Assembly (NCBI RefSeq): GCF_051278035.1
Contig: NZ_JBNMNU010000155.1
Location: 1 to 10,191, forward strand
Reading direction: 5' to 3'
Source of the DNA: Clostridium_AD sp051278035
GTDB lineage: Bacteria; Bacillota; Clostridia; Clostridiales; Clostridiaceae
Length of the DNA stretch: 10,191 nucleotides
Position numbers and translations under genes: made by a program. Numbering within the stretch: position 1 is the first letter of the stretch; each line of letters opens with the position of its first letter. Shown here piece after piece: positions 5,013 through 10,191 of this stretch. The notes below the pieces were generated by a model. The model worked only from the letters and a program-made list of their open reading frames with translations, was not told the DNA's origin and searched no databases.

Positions 5013-7094
5013 ATGAAGTCTATCAAACATCAATTAATCATTTTTGCTATTTTAATCGTAGGTATACCATTTATTATATCTAACGTAATTTCTGACTATT
5101 ATATGTCAAAACAATTAAAACAAGAGGTTTACACAAGTAATGAAATACTGGCAACAACTATCGGTAACAGTGTTTATGATTATATGGCTAAATCCTATGC
5201 ACTAACTGAGGAACTTACAAGGAGTAGAGGCATTAGTGATTTTGTGCCTGCATCACAAACGGAAGCACTTAAGAAGACTATAGAAAAAAATCCTTATTTC
5301 GATTTATTTTATATTCAAGATTTAAAGGGTGACCAAACTTCTAGGAGTAGTGGTAAGTTAGCTAATAGAGCTGATAGATGGTGGTTTAAGCAGGCCATGG
5401 AATTAAAAAAGCCATTCATTACAAAATCATACCTAACTACTAATGGCGACAATTATGCAGTAAATTCTATAATATATCCAATTCGCAATGATAAAGCTGA
5501 ATTAGTAGGTATAATGGGGGCTGATCTAAAACTTGAAGCATTACAAACAATAGTTGAAAGATATAGTACTGAAAAAAGTTATGCTTATGTTTTAGATGGA
5601 GAAGGAGCAGTAATAGCCCATCCTGATAAAAATCAGATTACAGAACTATACAATTATAAAACAATGACTAAAACTGTCAAAGAAAAGGATTCAGCTGGTA
5701 AAATTGTAACCGATTCCAGTGGTGTTCCATCTACTAAGACCGAGGATATTAAAGTTCCAGATGAACTCAAAAACATAACAAACGATGCACTAAATGGGAA
5801 AAATGGAATTACACAGTATGTAGACATAAATGAAAATAAAGTAATCAGTGCTTATGAAACTATTAAACTTCCTGGCACTTCAGGTAACTGGGTTGTTATA
5901 ACTGTTGAAAAGGAATCTGATGCTTTTGCTGCAATATACGGAATAAGAAATAAAAATCTTATATTTGGTATTATATTATTAATACTAGCTTCAATAATTG
6001 TAACTTTATTATCTAGCAAAATTACAAAACCAATCCTTGAAATAAAAGCTTTAGCTCTTAGGTTATCATTATATGATTTCTCTGAGGGAGTTATTATAAG
6101 AGGGAAAGATGAACTTGGACAAACAGGGCTGGCATTAAATACCGCGCAGCAAAATATTAAACATCTCGTACAGGAGATAGTGAATAATTCTATGGATATG
6201 AGTGCATCATCCGAAGAACTTTCAGCTACTGTTCAAGAAATAACATCTAGAATGGAAATAATAGATCATTCTACTAGTGAAATAGATAAAAATACTCAAG
6301 AAGCCAGTGCTACCTCTGAGGAAATAACTGCATCCGTTGAAGAAGTTAACTCAAGTATGGAGGAATTATCTTCAAAAGCTATGGAAGGCAGTGGTAATGC
6401 TGCTCAAATAAAGGAAAAAGCTAATGCAGTTCGAATAGCAGCTAAAAATGCATTAGGAGATAGCAACCGCATTTATAAGGAAAAAGAGAAAAAAATATTA
6501 AAAGCTATAGAGGATGGAAAAGTTGTAGATGAGATAAAAATTATGACTGATGGAATTGCAGCTATTGCAGCTCAAACTAATTTACTTGCATTAAATGCGG
6601 CAATTGAAGCCGCAAGAGCTGGAGAGCAAGGAAAAGGATTTGCAGTTGTTGCTGAGGAAGTAAGAAAACTTGCAGAGCAATCTGCACAAACTGTGACAAC
6701 TATTCAAGGTACTATATTAAAAGTTCAAGAGTCATTCGGTAATTTATCAGAAAATAGTAATGACATACTTAAATTTATTATAGATGACATTAAGCCTGTT
6801 TTAGAACAATATGCAGCCTCTGGGGAACAATATGGCGAAGATGGGGACTTTATAAGTTCTATGTCAGAAGAAATTGCCTCTATGTCAGGAGAAGTAGAAG
6901 CTACAGTAAGTCAGGTTAGTGATGCAGTGCAAACACTGGCACAAAATTCACAGCTTTCGGCAGAGCGTACGGGAGATATTAAGGTTAGCATTGATGAAAC
7001 CTCAAAAGCTATGGAAGAAGTGGCTCAAACTTCGCAAAGTCAGGCAACACTTGCACAAAAGCTTAATGAATTGGTTCAGAAGTTTAAAATCTAG
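5013..7094 (+). CDS. Methyl-accepting chemotaxis protein with dCache sensor domain
   Basis: A 693-residue membrane chemoreceptor that passes external ligand signals to CheA/CheW. Order: cytoplasmic start, first membrane segment at about 6-27, extracellular double-Cache domain to about 314, second membrane segment at about 315-335 (NLIFGIILLILASIIVTLL), HAMP at about 336-388, then the long helical signalling hairpin. The tip QTNLLALNAAIEAARAGE is at 521-538, followed by GKGFAVVAEEVRKLAEQS. The sensor carries RWWF and a tyrosine 15 residues on, plus GAD, resembling part of the amino-acid-binding dCache motif. Two motif positions (the first Tyr and the Asp after the second Tyr) are not matched, so the ligand is open. 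The ATG at 5013 is chosen because AGGGGG at 5001-5006 is 6 bases away; an in-frame TTG at 5007 would abut it. There is no C-terminal CheR pentapeptide. Confidence 0.93.
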   Translation: MKSIKHQLIIFAILIVGIPFIISNVISDYYMSKQLKQEVYTSNEILATTIGNSVYDYMAKSYALTEELTRSRGISDFVPASQTEALKKTIEKNPYFDLFYIQDLKGDQTSRSSGKLANRADRWWFKQAMELKKPFITKSYLTTNGDNYAVNSIIYPIRNDKAELVGIMGADLKLEALQTIVERYSTEKSYAYVLDGEGAVIAHPDKNQITELYNYKTMTKTVKEKDSAGKIVTDSSGVPSTKTEDIKVPDELKNITNDALNGKNGITQYVDINENKVISAYETIKLPGTSGNWVVITVEKESDAFAAIYGIRNKNLIFGIILLILASIIVTLLSSKITKPILEIKALALRLSLYDFSEGVIIRGKDELGQTGLALNTAQQNIKHLVQEIVNNSMDMSASSEELSATVQEITSRMEIIDHSTSEIDKNTQEASATSEEITASVEEVNSSMEELSSKAMEGSGNAAQIKEKANAVRIAAKNALGDSNRIYKEKEKKILKAIEDGKVVDEIKIMTDGIAAIAAQTNLLALNAAIEAARAGEQGKGFAVVAEEVRKLAEQSAQTVTTIQGTILKVQESFGNLSENSNDILKFIIDDIKPVLEQYAASGEQYGEDGDFISSMSEEIASMSGEVEATVSQVSDAVQTLAQNSQLSAERTGDIKVSIDETSKAMEEVAQTSQSQATLAQKLNELVQKFKI

Positions 7095-7105
7095 TGGTAG
7101 ACATA

Positions 7106-7145
7106 TTACTCCCTCCTGCAATGTTTTGTAGGAGGGAATATTTTC
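7106..7145 (+). terminator. Terminator between the convergent chemoreceptor and amidase genes
   Basis: TCCCTCCTGC (7110-7119) pairs with GTAGGAGGGA (7128-7137), a 10-pair GC-rich stem with one G-T wobble, then ATATTTTC. It lies 15 bases past the chemoreceptor stop. On the minus strand, directly after the amidase stop, the stem can be lengthened by ATATT/AATAT pairing but has no T run, so it may also slow transcription from that side without being a classic terminator there. Confidence 0.75.
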
Positions 7146-7146
7146 A

Positions 7147-7920
7147 TCAATAAAAATCTGCGTACAGACTATCTCTTCTATCTTCTTTAAGTTTAAAACA
7201 CTCTCTAATTTTAGTTACACTCTTCTGTGAGATATCAGCTACAACAATACCTTCCTCCATATATAAACTGCTTATTACATTGCCTAGTGGATCTATAATC
7301 ATGGAGTCCCCACTGTAGTGTAATCCGTCACCTTCACCCACACGATTTATTCCAGCAATATAGCATTGGTTTTCTATAGCTCTTGCTTTGAGTAGAGTTA
7401 TCCAGTGTTCACGGCGCTCTATTGGCCAGTTAGCCGCTACTGTAATTAAACCTGCAGTCTTTGAGGCTATCTGAAATATTTCGGGAAAGCGCAAATCGTA
7501 GCATATAAGTGGGACAATATTAAAGCCCAGTGCATCAAAATGTTTTATCTCATTTCCACTTTGATAAAATTCAGTCTCAGTGCCATAAGAAAAGAGATGA
7601 ATTTTAGTGTAATCTACAATTTCTTCTCCTTTTGGAGACAATATAGCGAACTTATTTTTGCTATTAGACATGCCTTCTACATATCCAAAACCTATAAATA
7701 TTTTAAATTTCAAGCATAATTTCTTGAAGAACTCTTTGGTTTCATTATTTATTTCTCCTATGGCCTTGGTATTCATAGAAAATCCTGTTAGAGCCATTTC
7801 AGGGAAAAGTATCATATCTACGTTTAAACTAACAGCCTGTTCTATATACATAAGGGCCGCTTCTTTGTTTTTGGGTTTATCCTCCCAAGATACATCTAAT
7901 TGAGCTAGTGCAAGCTTCAT
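7147..7920 (-). CDS. Carbon-nitrogen hydrolase, omega-amidase (YafV/Nit2)-like
   Basis: A 257-residue nitrilase-superfamily enzyme with the full Glu-Lys-Cys triad: Glu41 in FPEMALTGFSM, Lys106 in DYTKIHLF and Cys140 in LICYDLRFPE. The segment WPIERREHWITLLKARAIEN (165-184) and NRVGEGDGLHYSGDS fit the branch that includes E. coli YafV and mammalian Nit2, which hydrolyse 2-oxoglutaramate and 2-oxosuccinamate to 2-oxo acids plus ammonia. The exact substrate cannot be read from sequence. ATG follows AGGGAG at 8-base spacing and lies 17 bases after the stop of the preceding small membrane protein, so it is probably the last gene of the ECF sigma operon. It may be a metabolite-repair enzyme for deaminated glutamine. 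It lacks the extra domains of NAD synthetases or Lnt. Confidence 0.85.
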   Translation of the reverse strand: MKLALAQLDVSWEDKPKNKEAALMYIEQAVSLNVDMILFPEMALTGFSMNTKAIGEINNETKEFFKKLCLKFKIFIGFGYVEGMSNSKNKFAILSPKGEEIVDYTKIHLFSYGTETEFYQSGNEIKHFDALGFNIVPLICYDLRFPEIFQIASKTAGLITVAANWPIERREHWITLLKARAIENQCYIAGINRVGEGDGLHYSGDSMIIDPLGNVISSLYMEEGIVVADISQKSVTKIRECFKLKEDRRDSLYADFY

Positions 7921-7937
7921 ATTATCAACTCCCTAGT

Positions 7938-8252
7938 TTAGTTTACATTTAATATAGACTTAATCTCTTCCATGTGAGTAATTATATATTCCATGCATCC
8001 CATGCCCATTGCGAAAAAAGATACTAATATTATTAGAACTATTGCGCCAAAATCGTATTTAATTATCTCTTCCTTGTTTATTATATATGACACAATCATT
8101 TCTATTCCCAGTATAATTAAAATAAGGGGCCACATTGATGAGATTAGTAAATAATTAATTCCTGGGTTTATAAGCCTTAATAAAAACATTATTCCAAATA
8201 AAATTAAAACTATTCCTGTGGTAAAGGTTCCTACTCTACGCCCTTTAATCAC
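7938..8252 (-). CDS. Small three-helix membrane protein, LiaF/LiaI-type transmembrane region
   Basis: A 104-residue protein of three membrane segments (about 8-28, 34-57 and 68-87) starting MIKGRRVGTFTTGIVLILFG, with WPLILIILGIEMIVSY at 41-56. This pattern resembles the N-terminal membrane region of LiaF/LiaI-like envelope-stress proteins. It starts at a GTG (8250-8252) that overlaps the end of the preceding gene by 8 bases. No good ribosome binding site is seen, so translation is probably coupled. The conserved first residues (GRRVGTFTTG) support this start. The function is unknown; its place in an ECF sigma operon suggests a role in the membrane or cell envelope. Confidence 0.75.
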   Translation of the reverse strand: MIKGRRVGTFTTGIVLILFGIMFLLRLINPGINYLLISSMWPLILIILGIEMIVSYIINKEEIIKYDFGAIVLIILVSFFAMGMGCMEYIITHMEEIKSILNVN

Positions 8253-8769
8253 TTAGATCACACTCTTTTTTCTTGCCTGAAACAAGCTTTAGACCCACAA
8301 CAATTATTGCAATGCCTATGATTACTTGCGGAGCCACTCTTGTTATAGCACTTATAGCTGAATATACTCGCTCAGGCATAAATCTATATAAGCTGCTTAT
8401 AATATTATTAAATATTAAGTATCCACCAAGAATCACTAAAGTTATTCCTGTATACTTTCTGTGTTTCTTAAATATACCCCTGTCTATTTTTACGATTTCA
8501 TCAAGAGAAAATAAATAATTGTCCTCTAAAAGTAAAAATTCTTCATCTGTTGAATAACGTTTATTCATGCAATCGAAAAACGAATAAAACCAAATTAATG
8601 GTGCAACGAATAGTAGTGGCCCTATATTAAGCCAGCTAGAGAAAAATATTAAGAAGAAAAATGCTGCCATAAGTGATAGACCCATCTTCATAAACCCCAT
8701 ATACATATGACCTGCACCAGGTAAAAGTGAGAAACAAAAGGTTAAAAATTTACTTCTTTCTCTTTTCAT
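8245..8769 (-). CDS. Membrane protein with N-terminal TM2-like segment, ECF operon member
   Basis: A 174-residue protein with about four membrane segments (30-46, 49-66, 107-125, 148-164). The N-terminal LLPGAGHMYMGFMKMG (15-30) resembles the PGxGxxYlG motif of TM2-type domains. A cytoplasmic charged loop (about 68-106) separates the two helix pairs, and the end is basic then acidic (SGKKKECDLSD). The ATG overlaps the anti-sigma gene by 20 bases, with GGAGG 9 bases upstream. I do not recognise a named family beyond the TM2-like start. Operon position after sigma and anti-sigma genes suggests that it is part of, or senses, the same membrane condition. Confidence 0.75.
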   Translation of the reverse strand: MKRERSKFLTFCFSLLPGAGHMYMGFMKMGLSLMAAFFFLIFFSSWLNIGPLLFVAPLIWFYSFFDCMNKRYSTDEEFLLLEDNYLFSLDEIVKIDRGIFKKHRKYTGITLVILGGYLIFNNIISSLYRFMPERVYSAISAITRVAPQVIIGIAIIVVGLKLVSGKKKECDLSD

Positions 8770-9205
8770 TACTAAAAACCTCCATGTTAATTATTTTCTG
8801 TGAAAACTCATTAAGACTCTCATTAATAGTGTTAACACTGCTTAAACTTATAGGATTTACATTTAATTTACTTATCTTTGTATTAGCTATAAGATTCAAT
8901 TGGTTTGAAAAAACAAACACTAATGCGATACTTGCCGCCATTGCAACTCTAAGAGAATAAAATATAAATTGAGTCATTTTTTCTTTTTTAATTTTAATTT
9001 TACTTAGTACTTCCTCTTCAAAGCTTGAAGGAGCGCATGCAAGTTCATTATCACTGAAACTATTAGCTAACGCTTCAGCACAATCTTCGCAACTAGCAAT
9101 ATGATCTGATATTAAAATTAGTTCAACCTCACTTAGTGAACCCTCTTTAAGCATATTTAGCGATATTTTAGTTATGTGTCCGTCTTCTTTAAATAATGTA
9201 CTCAA
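8750..9205 (-). CDS. Membrane-anchored zinc-finger anti-sigma factor
   Basis: A 151-residue protein with an N-terminal zinc-finger anti-sigma (ZAS/zf-HC2) motif, His35-xxx-Cys39-xx-Cys42 in SDHIASCEDCAEA. One membrane segment follows at about 78-99 (IFYSLRVAMAASIALVFVF), then an outer C-terminal part of about 50 residues that could sense a signal. By family it binds and inhibits the ECF sigma factor encoded just upstream. The start is a TTG at 9203-9205 inside the overlapping TTGA that also holds the sigma stop codon. A strong AAGGAGG lies 7 bases before it, whereas an ATG at 9223 and a GTG at 9211 are badly placed. The C-terminal domain matches nothing I recognise. Confidence 0.85.
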   Translation of the reverse strand: MSTLFKEDGHITKISLNMLKEGSLSEVELILISDHIASCEDCAEALANSFSDNELACAPSSFEEEVLSKIKIKKEKMTQFIFYSLRVAMAASIALVFVFSNQLNLIANTKISKLNVNPISLSSVNTINESLNEFSQKIINMEVFSNEKRKK

Positions 9206-9711
9206 GTGCACTCCTCCTTCCATAAAACTTTCAACAGTTTTTTTGCCCTATAAAGATGGGTTTGCAATGTTTTTAAACTTATACCTGTATTTTTCGCCAT
9301 ATCTTTTAGCTTAATATCTTCACAAAAATAGTTTACCGATACTTCCCTATAAGGCTCTTTTAATTTGTCACAAAGACTGTGTATTTGCTCCCTGCTTTGT
9401 TTTTTTAGTATTGCATCCTCGGGGGTTTCTCCCTTATCTTTTAGAATTTCATAATCTACGTAAGATAAGCTATCAACGTTTCTTGCGGGACTTTTAAGAA
9501 AGTCTTTACATTTATTGGTTGCAATTGTTATAAGCCAAGCCTTAAAATTTACTCCATCAAATTTATTATAGTTCGTATAAGCAGATAAAAAAGTTTGTTG
9601 CGCCAAATCTTCAGCATCAAAGTAGTTTTTTGTGAAGGATAAACAAATAGTGATGATTAAACGTTCATATTGTTTTATATAGCTTGAAAATTGGTCCTTT
9701 TGTATAATCAT
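9202..9711 (-). CDS. ECF-type RNA polymerase sigma factor
   Basis: A 169-residue sigma-70 family protein with only regions 2 and 4, as in ECF factors. Region 2 spans about 8-73 with FDAEDLAQQTFLSAY at 31-45 and the DNA-melting/-10 reading segment FKAWLITIATNKCKDFLK. Region 4 spans about 107-162 with the helix-turn-helix around LKDMAKNTGISLKTLQTHLYRAKKLL. ATG at 9709-9711 is preferred to the GTG just before it, because the AAAGGGGG ribosome binding site would abut the GTG. It is first in a packed operon with its anti-sigma factor and two membrane proteins. It is probably released when the anti-sigma factor senses membrane or envelope stress. It cannot be assigned to a numbered ECF group from sequence reading alone. 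Confidence 0.92.
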   Translation of the reverse strand: MIIQKDQFSSYIKQYERLIITICLSFTKNYFDAEDLAQQTFLSAYTNYNKFDGVNFKAWLITIATNKCKDFLKSPARNVDSLSYVDYEILKDKGETPEDAILKKQSREQIHSLCDKLKEPYREVSVNYFCEDIKLKDMAKNTGISLKTLQTHLYRAKKLLKVLWKEECT

Positions 9712-9741
9712 CACCCCCTTTTTTATCCCTTACATATATAT

Positions 9742-9768
9742 AACGATTGGCAATCTAAAAACACTTCA
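9742..9768 (-). promoter_or_regulatory. Candidate autoregulated ECF promoter
   Basis: Read on the minus strand there is TGAAGT (9763-9768) followed by G and a run of T, 17 bases, then CGTT (9742-9745), about 30 bases before the sigma start. Bacillus ECF promoters have the form TGAAAC, T-rich spacer of 16-17 bases, CGTA/CGTC. The resemblance, including the T-rich stretch after the -35, suggests that the sigma factor transcribes its own operon. A housekeeping promoter in the same stretch is not clear. Confidence 0.4.
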
Positions 9769-9775
9769 ACTTTGC

Positions 9776-9834
9776 AAATAAATTAAAGGATTCATGTACT
9801 GCGCCAGAATGCAATCCTCGCTGTACATGAATCC
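9776..9834 (-). terminator. Long hairpin terminator after the phosphohexomutase gene
   Basis: GGATTCATGTAC (9788-9799) pairs perfectly with GTACATGAATCC (9823-9834). After a T-T mismatch the stem continues with GCG/CGC, closing a 15-base loop. On the minus strand it is followed by TTTAATTTATTT. It starts 8 bases past the stop codon of the upstream gene and precedes the ECF sigma promoter, so it separates the two units. Confidence 0.75.
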
Positions 9835-9842
9835 CTTTTGTA

Positions 9843-10191
9843 TTATTTTGTGCTTTGAAGTTTTTCTATTATTATTTCTTTCATTTCTACTAATTTTGCT
9901 TCTGACGCCTCTAAAGTTTCTCCCTTAGAGTACATGTATATTTTAATTTTTGGTTCTGTCCCTGAAGGCCTTACAGCATACCAACTACCATCATCAAAAT
10001 AGAATTTAAGTACATTAGATACCGGAATTCCACTAGCATCTACACTTCCATTGATTATATCGTAAGATTCTTCTGCTTCATAATCTATATATTTAGTAAG
10101 ATTTGAAGTTCCTAAAGTCTTTGGATTATCTTTTCTGTACTCTTCCATCATTCTAGAAATTCTCTTTTGCCCTTCTATCCCATCTAAAACA
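9843..10191 (-). CDS. Phosphoglucomutase/phosphomannomutase, C-terminal part (5' end outside window)
   Basis: About 115 residues are visible, from VLDGIEGQKRISRMMEEYRK to a stop at 9843-9845. The phosphate-binding loop RPSGTEPKIKIYMYS of domain 4 is the hallmark of alpha-D-phosphohexomutases, preceded by KFYFDDGSWYAV. Such enzymes interconvert hexose 1- and 6-phosphates for cell-wall and glycan precursors. The catalytic serine and metal-binding domain lie outside the window on the right. The sequence fits the PgcA-like group of about 570 residues, but glucose versus mannose preference cannot be decided from this part, so I give no symbol. Confidence 0.9.
   Translation of the reverse strand, partial: VLDGIEGQKRISRMMEEYRKDNPKTLGTSNLTKYIDYEAEESYDIINGSVDASGIPVSNVLKFYFDDGSWYAVRPSGTEPKIKIYMYSKGETLEASEAKLVEMKEIIIEKLQSTK

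Noticed and set aside
8727..8960. Plus-strand hydrophobic 77-codon open frame
   Set aside because: It is antisense to the membrane segment of the anti-sigma factor and the start of the next gene, and lacks a ribosome binding site.
9205..9223. ATG at 9223 as the anti-sigma start
   Set aside because: The strong AAGGAGG lies inside this extension and is correctly spaced for the TTG at 9205, which overlaps the sigma stop codon.

Overview
The window is AT-rich DNA with the look of a low-GC Clostridium (Clostridiaceae, Firmicutes). The evidence is the base composition, the strong AGGAGG-type ribosome binding sites, the AddAB-type recombination nuclease, a clostridial-style methyl-accepting chemotaxis protein, and relatives of B. 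subtilis SdpR/SdpI and ComFB. It appears to be ordinary chromosome with a few accessory touches. I see no insertion sequence, phage gene, CRISPR array, tRNA or rRNA.

Layout from left to right: (1) 1-1986, minus strand, the N-terminal 662 residues of AddB, running off the left edge. (2) 1987-3547, a two-gene minus-strand cassette, an SdpR-type repressor and an SdpI-type immunity membrane protein. It has its own palindromic operator and a terminator, and is bracketed by five directly oriented copies of one G-rich intergenic repeat (three on the left, two on the right). (3) 3548-4803, plus strand, glutaminase glsA and a small ComFB-family protein ending in a clear terminator. (4) 4904-7145, plus strand, a dCache chemoreceptor with its own promoter and terminator. 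(5) 9768-7147, minus strand, a tightly packed five-gene unit: ECF sigma factor, zinc-finger anti-sigma factor, two small membrane proteins and a nitrilase-superfamily amidase of the omega-amidase type. (6) 9776-10191, minus strand, the C-terminal end of a phosphoglucomutase/phosphomannomutase and its hairpin terminator, running off the right edge.

How the genes may work together: the SdpR/SdpI pair is a self-contained immunity and sensing module, but no SDP toxin genes (sdpABC) are in view. The ECF operon has the usual layout of a cell-envelope or membrane-stress regulon: the sigma factor probably drives its own promoter, the anti-sigma factor holds it at the membrane, and two membrane proteins follow. 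The amidase at its end is the odd member. Glutaminase (glutamine to glutamate) and the omega-amidase-like enzyme (2-oxoglutaramate to 2-oxoglutarate, if that is its substrate) both touch glutamine metabolism, but they lie on opposite strands in different units, so a functional link is only a suggestion.

The points most worth a second look are the arginine in place of the Walker A lysine in AddB, the repeat-bracketed SdpRI cassette, the ECF operon carrying an amidase, and a terminator-like hairpin whose loop may belong to a repeated family.
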